In this document: in pieces, positions 1-7,319 of the stretch | Layout: each line of letters starts with the position of its first letter | How positions within the stretch are numbered: position 1 is the stretch's first letter | DNA from: Bradyrhizobium_A sp052115025 | GTDB lineage: Bacteria; Pseudomonadota; Alphaproteobacteria; Rhizobiales; Xanthobacteraceae | NCBI RefSeq assembly: GCF_052115025.1 | Contig: NZ_JBFRFW010000015.1 | Span: 1-64,000 of the forward strand | Direction of reading: 5' to 3' | DNA length: 64,000 nt | Made by a program: the position numbers and the translations under genes | The notes under the pieces: model-generated | The model's database searches: none | What the model was told of the DNA's origin: nothing | What the model saw: only the letters and a program-made list of their open reading frames with translations

Positions 1-480
1 CCCGGCAATGTCGACCTGTTCGCGCCGCACGGCACGATCGATGCGGGAGAGGCGGGCATCCGCGTGTCGGGCAATCTCACGCTCGAGGCGCTGCATGTGC
101 TCAACATTGCCAACATTCAGGTGCAGGGCGCATCGGTCGGCGTGCCGGTGGTGCAGGGGCCGCCGGTCGGCGCGCTGACGTCGGCCAATAACACCGCAGG
201 CGCGACCCAGCAACAGACCGCGGCGCCGCCGCCGCCGAACACGGGGCAGGCATCGATCATCATGGTCGAGGTGCTCGGCTATGGTGGCGGTGACGGCGAC
301 GATGAGGGGGACGAGAGTAAACGCAAGCGCCGCAGCGGTTCAGCACAGCAGAGTTATGATCCGAACAGCTCGTTCCAGCTGATCGGCAACGGCTTGCTGA
401 ATGGCGAGCAGCAGGAGCGGTTGACGCTGGAGGAGCGCGAACGGCTGCGCGCGCAGATCGAGCGGCACGGCGCGCTGTAG
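1..480 (+). CDS. Filamentous haemagglutinin-like secreted protein, C-terminal end (partial)
   Basis: The frame is open from base 1, so the start lies left of the window and only the last 159 residues are seen. The first residues (DAGEAGIRVSGN, then LNIANIQV) fit the repetitive beta-helix end of large filamentous-haemagglutinin-family (DUF3739-type) exported adhesins. A Pro-rich spacer (PPPPN), an acidic Gly/Asp patch and a charged Glu/Arg tail follow and end at a TAG. Such proteins are normally several thousand residues long and exported by a TpsB-type outer membrane partner; no partner gene lies in this window. The family call rests on pattern memory from a short stretch. The carboxy tail is low complexity and says nothing about binding specificity. 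Confidence 0.6.
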   Translation, partial: PGNVDLFAPHGTIDAGEAGIRVSGNLTLEALHVLNIANIQVQGASVGVPVVQGPPVGALTSANNTAGATQQQTAAPPPPNTGQASIIMVEVLGYGGGDGDDEGDESKRKRRSGSAQQSYDPNSSFQLIGNGLLNGEQQERLTLEERERLRAQIERHGAL

Positions 481-512
481 CCGGTTGCGCGATTGCGCGA
501 GCGCCATCCGTC

Positions 513-1019
513 TCAGGGCGGCGTGGCGCAATCGCCACCCTGGGCTCGCGTCCGGCATGCCGCCAGCAGGTGCTGCCACCATTCACCGAGCCGGCGCATG
601 AAGATTGCGTCGGGCATGGTGTGGCGGGCGACGTGATCCTGCGGCACGCTCTCCCAGCCGCGGTGCTCGACGGTGACGCGCGTCTCGGCGCCGACCGGCT
701 CGAAACGCACCTCGACCTCGGTGGCCTGATCGCCGGCAAATGTCGCCTGCCGCCAGCTGAACACCAGGCGATGCCCCGGCTGCCACACGGCGATGCGGCC
801 GATCTCGAACACCTTGCCGTTGGGCAACGTTTCGGTGAAACGGCCGCCCACGCCCGACTCGAACGCCAGCACGCCGGGCGAGCGCGGGGTGAGCTGGAAC
901 AGTGGGCTGGGCTGCCACCATGCCGCGATTTCGGTCGTGAACACGGCGAATGCCCGCGCGGGCGTGGCAGCGACGCGCAGCGCGACGACGACGCGGGAGG
1001 TCATGCTGTTCGGCGTCAT
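513..1019 (-). CDS. SRPBCC (AHSA1-like) domain protein
   Basis: About 168 residues with the START/Bet v1-like pattern of the AHSA1 family: an early strand reading VVVALRVAATPARAFAVFT, a WW pair near residue 34, a central GGRFTE turn, the strand LVFSWR and a C-terminal helix with a further WW pair. This fold makes a hydrophobic pocket; the ligand is unknown. The start is placed at 1019 because its ATG overlaps the TGA of the ArsR gene (ATGA), which suggests translational coupling. It is the last gene of the leftward VOC-ArsR-SRPBCC operon. ArsR plus AHSA1-type pairs are common in alphaproteobacteria, and their physiological role is mostly undefined. Confidence 0.85.
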   Translation of the reverse strand: MTPNSMTSRVVVALRVAATPARAFAVFTTEIAAWWQPSPLFQLTPRSPGVLAFESGVGGRFTETLPNGKVFEIGRIAVWQPGHRLVFSWRQATFAGDQATEVEVRFEPVGAETRVTVEHRGWESVPQDHVARHTMPDAIFMRRLGEWWQHLLAACRTRAQGGDCATPP

Positions 1020-1348
1020 GGTGCGCGCTCGACATGCGCTTTGAAGGCGCCGAGCTGGATGGTCCACAGCTGCTCGGTCTCCTCCAGCCAGCACTTCAGC
1101 TCGGTCATCGCCTGCGGCCGCAGGCTGTAGATGCGCACCCGGGCATCGAAGGCAGGATGGCTCTCCTCGATCAGCCCGGTCGCCTTCAGCGTGCGCAGAT
1201 GGCGGCTCAGCGCCGGCGGATTGAGGCCGACCGCGTCCGCCAGTTCGCCGGCGCGACGCGGCTGCTCGCGCAACAGCTCAATCACCCGCCGCCGTGCCGG
1301 ATCGGCGAGGGCGGCGAGCGTTCGGTCGATGCCGGCGGCTGCGCTCAA
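1016..1348 (-). CDS. ArsR-family winged-helix transcriptional regulator
   Basis: A 110-residue regulator. The winged helix is clear: LADPARRRVIELL, then GELADAVGLNPPALSRHL as the recognition helix, then the wing around RIYSLRP. There is no CxC metal-binding motif in the recognition region, so it is probably not a metal sensor; this branch is usually found beside SRPBCC proteins. No ATG fits. The best start is a TTG at 1348 that overlaps the stop of the upstream VOC gene by 3 bases (TTGA), giving the expected family length. It overlaps the downstream SRPBCC gene by 4 bases. It probably represses its own operon through the inverted repeat at 1819-1845. Confidence 0.85.
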   Translation of the reverse strand: MSAAAGIDRTLAALADPARRRVIELLREQPRRAGELADAVGLNPPALSRHLRTLKATGLIEESHPAFDARVRIYSLRPQAMTELKCWLEETEQLWTIQLGAFKAHVERAP

Positions 1349-1806
1349 TGCCAGCCCTCGATCTTGAAGCCGGTTGCGGCTTCGGCCTCCTCGCGCGAGA
1401 CTGCCCGAACCGGCGCGCCAAAGACCCAGACATGGCCCTCGGGATCGCGCGCACGATAGGTGCGGTCGCCGTAGAACTGGTCGGTCGGTTCCTGCAGGAT
1501 CGCGGCGCCCGCCGCGCGTGCGCGGACGCAATGGGCGTCGATGTCGCCGGGCACCAGTGCGTGGATCAGTTGTGAGTTGCGCCCGCCGAGCGTGGCGGGG
1601 CTGGCGACGAAGTCGGCCCATTCCGAGCCGACATAGATCAGGCCGTCGCCAAAGCGCATCTCGGCGTGGGCAAGGCTGCCGTCGGGGCCGGTGATGACCA
1701 TGCTGCGTTCGAAGCCGAATGCCGTTTCGAGCCAGTCGAGGGCGGACAGCGGATGTCGGTAGACGATTGCTGAGACCAGGGTCGGACGCTGGAACGGGTC
1801 AGTCAT
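1345..1806 (-). CDS. VOC-family (glyoxalase/bleomycin-resistance-like, PhnB-type) protein
   Basis: A 153-residue vicinal-oxygen-chelate fold protein. It has two beta-alpha-beta-beta-beta halves: 'VSAIVYRHPLSALDWLETAF' near the start, and 'YGDRTYRARDPEGHVWVFG' near residues 109-127. The second is the usual end of the PhnB/glyoxalase-like subgroup. Candidate metal ligands are present (His47, Glu49, His124), but which substrate it acts on cannot be read from sequence. It is the first gene of a leftward three-gene operon with an ArsR regulator and an SRPBCC protein; all junctions overlap. A good Shine-Dalgarno (aaggag) lies 7 bases before the ATG at 1806. Confidence 0.85.
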   Translation of the reverse strand: MTDPFQRPTLVSAIVYRHPLSALDWLETAFGFERSMVITGPDGSLAHAEMRFGDGLIYVGSEWADFVASPATLGGRNSQLIHALVPGDIDAHCVRARAAGAAILQEPTDQFYGDRTYRARDPEGHVWVFGAPVRAVSREEAEAATGFKIEGWH

Positions 1807-1818
1807 ATCGGCTCTCCT

Positions 1819-1845
1819 TGTCGAAATTGGAAATATTTAACGACA
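1819..1845 (-). promoter_or_regulatory. Inverted repeat, candidate ArsR operator
   Basis: TGTCG at 1819-1823 is mirrored by CGACA at 1841-1845, around an AT-rich centre that contains the palindrome AAATATTT (1831-1838). It lies immediately upstream of the Shine-Dalgarno of the VOC-ArsR-SRPBCC operon, where an autorepressor would block transcription. The surrounding DNA is GC-rich, so the AT-rich symmetric patch stands out. Binding is inferred, not shown. Confidence 0.4.
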
Positions 1846-1892
1846 GGGAGAAGTAATAGTCAATGCGCACTTCCAAGATGAATCCGTCGTGG

Positions 1893-2068
1893 TGGCGGTT
1901 CGGCATGCTGGCTTCACCCCGCACATGACGCTGCTCTCTGATCGTCGCCTGGTGATGCCGCGAGCGGTCGCGCCGGTCCGCTGGACGGTGCACGAGATCG
2001 TGCTCGTGCACAGCCTGGTGGGGCGGGGGCGGCACGAGCATCTCGACCACTGGCCGCTGCGCGGCTAG
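1893..2068 (+). pseudogene. Remnant of a 2'-5' RNA ligase (LigT/ThpR-like) family gene
   Basis: One frame reads VRHAGFTPHMTLLSDRR, then PVRWTVHEIVLVHSLVGRG, then HLDHWPLRG and a TAG at 2066-2068. This matches the C-terminal third of the 2H phosphoesterase family: the second HxT motif (here HMT), the V-x-W-x-V-x-E strand, and the closing W-P-L. The N-terminal half, including the first HxT motif, is absent. Upstream bases run into the promoter of the VOC operon without a start codon at a sensible place. An internal ATG at 1925 would give only 47 residues. I read it as a decayed fragment, although a short expressed peptide cannot be excluded. Confidence 0.55.
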
Positions 2069-2109
2069 AGCAGGGCAATCTTTACGCCCGCAACCGGCGA
2101 GGTTCTCCC

Positions 2110-2466
2110 GTGGCAATCACCATCTACGGCATCAAGAACTGCGACACCATGAAGAAGGCGCGCACCTGGCTCGATGGCCACGGCGTGGCCTACGATTTTC
2201 ATGACTACAAGGCGGCCGGCATCGACAAGAAGCGGCTGGAGAGCTGGAGCAAGGAGGTCGGCTGGGAGACCCTGCTCAACCGCGCCGGCACCACCTTCCG
2301 CGCGCTGCCGGACGCCGACAAGGCGGACCTCACCGAGAAGAAGGCGATCGCGCTGATGCTCGCGCAGCCGTCGATGATCAAGCGGCCGGTGCTCGATCTC
2401 GGCAAGCGCCTCGTGGTCGGCTTCAAGCCCGACACCTATGCCGAGGCGGTGCCGGGCAAGCGCTGA
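2110..2466 (+). CDS. ArsC/Spx-family (YffB-like) reductase-like protein
   Basis: 118 residues with a thioredoxin-fold ArsC-family pattern: ITIYGIKNCDTMKKA at residues 3-17 with one active-site Cys12, then 'VAYDFHDYKAAGI', and the late 'SMIKRPVLDLG' segment containing the cis-Pro region. There is no CxxC and no further Cys, so it resembles the YffB/Spx-like group rather than a true arsenate reductase. A glutathione-dependent thiol reductase role is usually suggested for that group; the substrate is unknown. The start is GTG at 2110. The gene stands alone, convergent with the GST gene to its right. Confidence 0.85.
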   Translation: MAITIYGIKNCDTMKKARTWLDGHGVAYDFHDYKAAGIDKKRLESWSKEVGWETLLNRAGTTFRALPDADKADLTEKKAIALMLAQPSMIKRPVLDLGKRLVVGFKPDTYAEAVPGKR

Positions 2467-2481
2467 GGCGCGTCAGATGCG

Positions 2482-3129
2482 CTACGACAGCGGCTGCGCC
2501 ACGTAGACCTGGAAGCCGCTGCGTGCAGCGATGCCGTCGTACCAACGCCGCAGATTGGGCAGCACCGGCTTGTCCACGCCCTCGATGCCGAACCAGCGGC
2601 GGGCATAGGCGCCCAGTGTGATGTCGGCGAGGGTGAACTGCTCGCCTTCGAGATACGTGCGGCCGGCGAGATGGCTATCAAGGATGCGCCAGAGCTGCGC
2701 CACGGCTTCGGTGGCCGCCTGCAGCGCCGCCATGTCGCGCTTCTCCGGCGCCGTACGCACGATGCCCCAGAACAGCGGCCGTTCGGCCGGCTGCAACGTC
2801 GACAGCGACCAGTCCAGCCAGCGCTCGAGGCCGGCGCGGATCCGCGGCTCGGCCGGATACAGCGACGACGCCGGTGCGAACTGCAGCACCAGGTAGCGCA
2901 TGATGGAATTGGACTCCCACAGCACGAAATCGCGGTCGACCAGCGTCGGCACCCGTGCATTCGGGTTCATGGCGAGATAGTCGGCGTCCTGGGTGCGGCC
3001 ATGCTGCATGCCGGCATCGATCCGCTCGACCGTCAGGCCGAGCTCGTGGCTGCACCACATCACCTTCTGGACGTTGACGGAGTTGGCACGGCCCCAGATC
3101 CGGGGCTTGTCTGTTGTGGGAGCGGTCAT
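2482..3129 (-). CDS. Glutathione S-transferase
   Basis: 215 residues with the two GST domains. The N-terminal thioredoxin-like domain carries 'WGRANSVNVQKVMW', where the Ser/Asn following RAN is the likely glutathione-activating position. It continues with 'NPNARVPTLVD' (the cis-Pro loop) and 'LWESNSIMRYL' (the gamma-glutamyl-binding ES pair). The C-terminal helical domain ends with 'ADITLGAYARRWFG', the usual N-capping box region. The cytosolic location and conjugation or peroxidase activity are family knowledge; the substrate cannot be told. The ATG at 3129 starts close to a structured region at 3165-3216. Confidence 0.9.
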   Translation of the reverse strand: MTAPTTDKPRIWGRANSVNVQKVMWCSHELGLTVERIDAGMQHGRTQDADYLAMNPNARVPTLVDRDFVLWESNSIMRYLVLQFAPASSLYPAEPRIRAGLERWLDWSLSTLQPAERPLFWGIVRTAPEKRDMAALQAATEAVAQLWRILDSHLAGRTYLEGEQFTLADITLGAYARRWFGIEGVDKPVLPNLRRWYDGIAARSGFQVYVAQPLS

Positions 3130-3618
3130 GACACCTGATCGGTCGTGGGCGGGAGGGGGGATCGGTCGCGCCGTGAAATACGCCGGAATCGCCGGATCGT
3201 CATCCGGCGGCGCGACATACCTGCCGCGTCAACGGGATCGTGACCCGCAAGGCGTGGCGCACCGTCATATGGGTGCTGCTCTGTCAGGCGGAACGATTGT
3301 GACGGCGCGGGCAGGCGACGCATCCGGGGCGGCGTTTTCCATCGGAGAATCGGCTGCGAACGGCCCGGCTCGCCGCGCGGGGCGTTGAGGAGATCCGCAT
3401 TCTGCGGAAAGGCTATCATTTAGTCGAATATGTCTTTGGCGACACATCTCGGGACTGCCTCGCTTTACGGCTTGCAGAAGGCAAGGAGTTGGCGGCATAG
3501 TCCCGGCCAAGCCGGCGCCGAGGCCGATGGGTGAAACCATTGCCGCGGGCAAACGGCATGACACGAAAACCGGCCACGGCGGCGGCACACCGCATGAAGG
3601 CTGGAGGGGGAGAGTTAG
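3130..3618. other. Long intergenic region between GST and the first liv operon
   Basis: 489 bases without a convincing gene. It must hold the promoter of the leftward GST gene and of the rightward livG operon. A nested stem-loop is visible: GTCGCGC (3165-3171) pairs with GCGCGAC (3210-3216), and inside it CGCCGGAT (3190-3197) pairs with ATCCGGCG (3202-3209) over the loop CGTC. There is no T-run on either side. The only small frame with an ATG (3430-3534) lacks a ribosome site. A purine-rich Shine-Dalgarno (ggaggggga) lies near 3604-3612, before livG. Confidence 0.5.
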
Positions 3619-4374
3619 TTGGCCGATGACTTCATTCTCGAAACCAAGGGTCTGACCAAAGAGTTCGCCGGGTTCGTCGCCGTCAACGACGTCAACCTGC
3701 AGATCAAGCGTGGCAGCATCCACGCCCTGATCGGGCCCAACGGGGCCGGCAAGACCACTTGTTTCAATCTTCTCACCAAGTTTCTGACGCCATCGCGCGG
3801 CCAGATTCTGTACAAGGGCCAGGACATCACGGCGACCAAGCCGGCGGATATCGCGCGGCTGGGTCTCGTGCGCTCGTTTCAGATTTCGGCGGTGTTTCCG
3901 CACCTGACGTCGCTGGAGAACGTGCGGGTCGCGCTGCAGCGCCAGCACGGCGATTCCTTCGACTTCTGGCGCTCCAAGTCCGTGCTCAACCGCTTCAACG
4001 ACCGGGCGCGCGAATTGCTCGAGGATGTCGGTCTCAGCGCCTTCGCCAACACGCTGGCGGTGGAGATGCCCTACGGGCGCAAGCGCGCGCTGGAGATCGC
4101 CACCACGCTCGCGCTCGATCCGGAAATGATGCTGCTGGACGAGCCGATGGCCGGCATGGGCCACGAGGACATCGACAAGATCGCGGCGCTGATCAAGCGC
4201 ATCTCGGCGAAATACACCATCGTCATGGTCGAACATAACCTGTCGGTGGTCGCCAATCTCTCCGACAAGATCACCGTGCTGACCCGCGGCCGCGTCCTCG
4301 CCGAGGGCAATTACTCGGACCTGACCAAGGACGAGCGGGTGAAGGAAGCCTATCTGGGAGCGGGTCATGCTTGA
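3619..4374 (+). CDS. livG: HAAT-family ABC transporter ATP-binding protein (LivG type), system 1
   Basis: 251-residue nucleotide-binding subunit of a branched-chain-amino-acid-type importer on the inner face of the cytoplasmic membrane. The Walker A motif GPNGAGKTT is at residues 39-47. The signature is the LivG-type variant 'MPYGRKRALEIATTLA', and Walker B is 'MMLLDEP', followed by the H-loop in MVEHN. The start is a TTG at 3619 behind a purine-rich ribosome site; this gives the MADD-type N-terminus usual for rhizobial relatives. It is the first gene of a five-gene operon with livF (8-base overlap), a binding protein and two permeases. Substrates in this family range from amino acids to aromatic acids and amides. 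Confidence 0.93.
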   Translation: MADDFILETKGLTKEFAGFVAVNDVNLQIKRGSIHALIGPNGAGKTTCFNLLTKFLTPSRGQILYKGQDITATKPADIARLGLVRSFQISAVFPHLTSLENVRVALQRQHGDSFDFWRSKSVLNRFNDRARELLEDVGLSAFANTLAVEMPYGRKRALEIATTLALDPEMMLLDEPMAGMGHEDIDKIAALIKRISAKYTIVMVEHNLSVVANLSDKITVLTRGRVLAEGNYSDLTKDERVKEAYLGAGHA

Positions 4375-5119
4375 TGTTTCGTCATCCGTTCCCCGCGAGC
4401 CGGCGACCGGCAGCGCCGCCGATGTCGTCTTGTCGGTCGAGAATCTTGAAGCCTGGTATGGCGAGTCTCACGTCCTGCACGGCATCAACTTCAACGTGCG
4501 CGAAGGCGAGGTGGTGACGCTGCTCGGCCGCAACGGCGCGGGCAAGACCACGACGCTCAAGTCGGTGATGGGCATTATCACCAAGCGCGCCGGCTCGGTG
4601 CGCTTCCTGGGCAAAGAGATCATCAGGACGTCCTCGGACAAGATCGCGCGCCAGGGCATCGCGATCTGCCCGGAGGAGCGCGGCATTTTCTCGAGCCTCG
4701 ACGTGCGCGAGAACCTGCTGCTGCCGCCGACGGTGCGTCCCGGCGGGCTGCCGCTCGACCAGATTTTCGAGCTGTTCCCGAACCTCAAGGAGCGTCTTAC
4801 CAGCCAGGGCACCAAGCTCTCCGGCGGTGAGCAGCAGATGCTGGCGATCGCCCGCATCCTGCGCACCGGCGCGCGCTTCCTGATGCTGGACGAGCCGACC
4901 GAGGGCCTCGCTCCGGTCATCATCCAGCAGATCGGCAACACCATTGCCCGGCTCAAGTCGCAGGGCTTCACCATTCTGCTCGTCGAGCAGAACTTCCGCT
5001 GGGCCTCGACCGTCGCGGACCGCTTCTACATCGTCGAGCACGGCAAGGTGATCGACGGCTTCGCGAGTGCCGAGCTGCCGGCCAACATGGACAAGCTGCA
5101 TACTTATCTCGGCGTCTAA
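4367..5119 (+). CDS. livF: HAAT-family ABC transporter ATP-binding protein (LivF type), system 1
   Basis: 250 residues. Walker A is GRNGAGKTT, the signature is LSGGEQQMLAIAR, and Walker B is FLMLDEPTEGLAP, which is diagnostic for LivF. The H-loop and switch follow in LLVEQN. It pairs with LivG as a heterodimeric motor. About 20 residues precede the first beta strand (VLSVENLEAWYG), slightly longer than usual; an internal start is possible but the ATG at 4367 overlaps the livG stop region, which favours coupling. The substrate-binding gene follows after 37 bases. Confidence 0.93.
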   Translation: MLDVSSSVPREPATGSAADVVLSVENLEAWYGESHVLHGINFNVREGEVVTLLGRNGAGKTTTLKSVMGIITKRAGSVRFLGKEIIRTSSDKIARQGIAICPEERGIFSSLDVRENLLLPPTVRPGGLPLDQIFELFPNLKERLTSQGTKLSGGEQQMLAIARILRTGARFLMLDEPTEGLAPVIIQQIGNTIARLKSQGFTILLVEQNFRWASTVADRFYIVEHGKVIDGFASAELPANMDKLHTYLGV

Positions 5120-5156
5120 AACGAAGCGTCCCCACAAAAGGGGTTCAGGAGGAAAC

Positions 5157-6374
5157 ATGAAGAGGTCTCTCTCCGCCTTGCTGCTCGGCTCCGCGATGGT
5201 TTTGGTCGCAGGGGCGGCGTTCGCACAGGACAAGACGGTCAAGATCGGCGCGCTCAGCGACCAATCCGGCCTCTATGCCGATCTCGGCGGCCCGGGCTCG
5301 ACGCTCGCGGCGCAGATGGCGATCGAGGATTCCGGGCTGCAGAAGAAGGGCTGGAAGATCGACGTGATCTCCGGCGACCATCAGAACAAGCCGGATATCG
5401 GCAGCAACATCGCCCGCCAGTGGTTCGACGTCGAGAAGGTCGACGTCATCGTCGACGTGCCGAATTCCGGCGTCGCGCTCGCGGTCAACAACGTGGTCAA
5501 GGAGAAGAACGGCGTCTACATCAATTCCGGCGCCGCGACCTCGGACCTGACCAACGCGCAGTGCTCGCCCAACACCGTGCACTGGACCTACGACACCTAT
5601 ATGCTGGCGCACAGCACCGGCAGCGCGCTGGTCAAGGCCGGCGGCGACACCTGGTTCTTCATGACCGCGGACTATGCCTTCGGAGCCGCGCTCGAGCGTG
5701 ACACCACCGCGGTAATCAACGCGGCCGGCGGCAAGGTGGTCGGCGGGGTGAAGCACCCGCTCAACACCTCCGACTTCTCCTCGTTCCTGCTGCAGGCGCA
5801 GGCCTCCAAGGCCAAGATCGTCGGCCTCGCCAATGCCGGCGGCGACACCACCAACGCCATCAAGCAGGCCGCCGAGTTCGGCATCGTCAGCGGTGGCCAG
5901 AAGCTCGCCGCGCTGCTGCTGTTTCTCACCGACGTGCATTCGCTCGGGCTCAACGTGGCGCAGGGCCTGAACTTCACCGAAACCTTCTACTGGGATCAGA
6001 ACGATCAGAGCCGGGCCTTCGCGACGCGCTTCCAGGAGCGGATGAAGAACAAGCAGAAGCCGACCATGATCCATGCGGGCGTCTATGCCGGCGTGCTGCA
6101 CTATCTCAAGGTGCTCGACGCCTTGGGCGGCAATCCGCACGACGGCGCCAAGGTCGTCGCCCAGATGAAGGCGACGCCGACCGACGATCCGCTGTTCGGC
6201 AAGGGCACCATCCGCGAGGACGGCCGCAAGATGCATCCGGCCTACCTGTTCGAGGTCAAGAAGCCGTCGGAATCCAAGGGGCCGTGGGACTATTACAAGC
6301 TGGTCGCCACCGTTCCCGCCGACCAGGCCTTCACGCCGCTGTCGGAAAGCAAATGCCCGCTCGTCAAGAAGTGA
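5157..6374 (+). CDS. HAAT-type periplasmic substrate-binding protein, system 1
   Basis: 405 residues with a Sec signal peptide (MKRSLSALLLGSAMVLVAG, cleaved after AFA), then 'VKIGALSDQSGLYADLGGPG', the first strand and ligand loop of Peripla_BP_6 (type I periplasmic-binding fold). The middle carries YAFGAALERD and the hinge region near 'NTSDFSSFLLQAQ'. A strong ribosome site (aggaggaa) sits 5 bases before the ATG at 5157. Relatives in Rhodopseudomonas and Bradyrhizobium include binding proteins for aromatic acids as well as amino acids, so the ligand is open. It is the third gene of the liv operon, followed by a stable stem-loop and then the permeases. Confidence 0.92.
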   Translation: MKRSLSALLLGSAMVLVAGAAFAQDKTVKIGALSDQSGLYADLGGPGSTLAAQMAIEDSGLQKKGWKIDVISGDHQNKPDIGSNIARQWFDVEKVDVIVDVPNSGVALAVNNVVKEKNGVYINSGAATSDLTNAQCSPNTVHWTYDTYMLAHSTGSALVKAGGDTWFFMTADYAFGAALERDTTAVINAAGGKVVGGVKHPLNTSDFSSFLLQAQASKAKIVGLANAGGDTTNAIKQAAEFGIVSGGQKLAALLLFLTDVHSLGLNVAQGLNFTETFYWDQNDQSRAFATRFQERMKNKQKPTMIHAGVYAGVLHYLKVLDALGGNPHDGAKVVAQMKATPTDDPLFGKGTIREDGRKMHPAYLFEVKKPSESKGPWDYYKLVATVPADQAFTPLSESKCPLVKK

Positions 6375-6380
6375 GAGTTG

Positions 6381-6407
6381 TCCCGGCGGCGCCAGGCGCT
6401 GCCGGGA
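6381..6407 (+). other. Intercistronic stem-loop after the binding-protein gene
   Basis: TCCCGGCGGCGCC at 6381-6393 is mirrored by GGCGCTGCCGGGA at 6395-6407, with one G-T wobble and a minimal loop. It starts 6 bases after the stop codon of the binding protein and 48 bases before livH. There is no T-run. In comparable ABC operons such hairpins protect the upstream message from 3' exonuclease, so that the binding protein is made in excess over the permeases. That role is inferred here. Confidence 0.55.
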
Positions 6408-6454
6408 TCCATCCCCTGCGATCCGTGAGAGCCTGACCGGAAAGACCGATCGAT

Positions 6455-7318
6455 ATGCAAGCCCTTTACGCCCAACTGCTGGTTGGTCTGATCAACGGCT
6501 CGTTCTACGCGCTGCTCAGCCTCGGCCTTGCCGTCATTTTCGGCATGCTGAACATCATCAACTTCGCCCATGGCGCGCTCTACATGATGGGCGCGTTCGT
6601 GGCGTATTTCTTCCTCGAATATGCCGGCATCGGCTACTGGTGGGCGCTCATTCTCGCGCCGCTCGTGGTCGGCCTGTTCGGCGTGGTGCTGGAGCGCACC
6701 ATGCTGCAATGGCTCTCCGGGCTCGATCACCTCTACGGCCTGCTGCTGACCTTCGGCATGGCGCTGGTCATCCAGGGCCTGTTCCAGAACTATTTCGGCT
6801 CGTCGGGCCTGCCTTACGCGATCCCCGACGCGCTCAAGGGCGGCGTCAATCTCGGCTTCATGTTCCTGCCGATCTACCGCGGCTGGGTCGTGATCTTTTC
6901 GCTCATCGTCTGCCTCTCGACCTGGTACCTGATCGAGCGCACCCGGCTCGGCGCCTACCTGCGTGCCGCGACGGAAAATCCGACCCTGGTGCGGGCCTTC
7001 GGCATCAACGTGCCGCGCATGATCACGCTGACCTACGCCCTCGGCGTCGGGCTCGCCGCGCTCGCCGGCGTGCTGTCGGCGCCGATCAACCAGGTGCGGC
7101 CGCTGATGGGCGCCGATCTCATCATCGTGGTGTTCGCGGTGGTGGTGATCGGCGGTATGGGCTCGATCATGGGCTCGATCATCACGGGTTTCGCGCTCGG
7201 CATCGTCGAGGGCCTGACCAAGTATTTCTATCCGGAAGCCTCCAATACCGTGGTGTTCGTGCTGATGGTGCTGGTGCTGCTTGTGAAACCGACGGGACTG
7301 ACGGGACGGGCCAACTGA
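6455..7318 (+). CDS. livH: HAAT-family ABC transporter permease (LivH type), system 1
   Basis: 287-residue polytopic membrane protein with about eight hydrophobic segments. The N-terminus 'LLVGLINGSFYALLSLGLAV' and 'MLNIINFAHGALYMMGA' (residues 30-46) form the LivH hallmark. The cytoplasmic coupling loop reads 'ATENPTLVRAFGINVPRMI', and the late segment 'VVVIGGMGSIMGSIITGFAL' is also typical. It forms the translocation path with LivM. The ATG at 6455 begins 80 bases after the binding-protein stop; livM follows after a single base. Confidence 0.94.
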   Translation: MQALYAQLLVGLINGSFYALLSLGLAVIFGMLNIINFAHGALYMMGAFVAYFFLEYAGIGYWWALILAPLVVGLFGVVLERTMLQWLSGLDHLYGLLLTFGMALVIQGLFQNYFGSSGLPYAIPDALKGGVNLGFMFLPIYRGWVVIFSLIVCLSTWYLIERTRLGAYLRAATENPTLVRAFGINVPRMITLTYALGVGLAALAGVLSAPINQVRPLMGADLIIVVFAVVVIGGMGSIMGSIITGFALGIVEGLTKYFYPEASNTVVFVLMVLVLLVKPTGLTGRAN

Positions 7319-7319
7319 C

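Noticed and set aside
3430..3534. A 34-codon frame with ATG in the gap before livG
   Set aside because: No ribosome site and no recognisable sequence.
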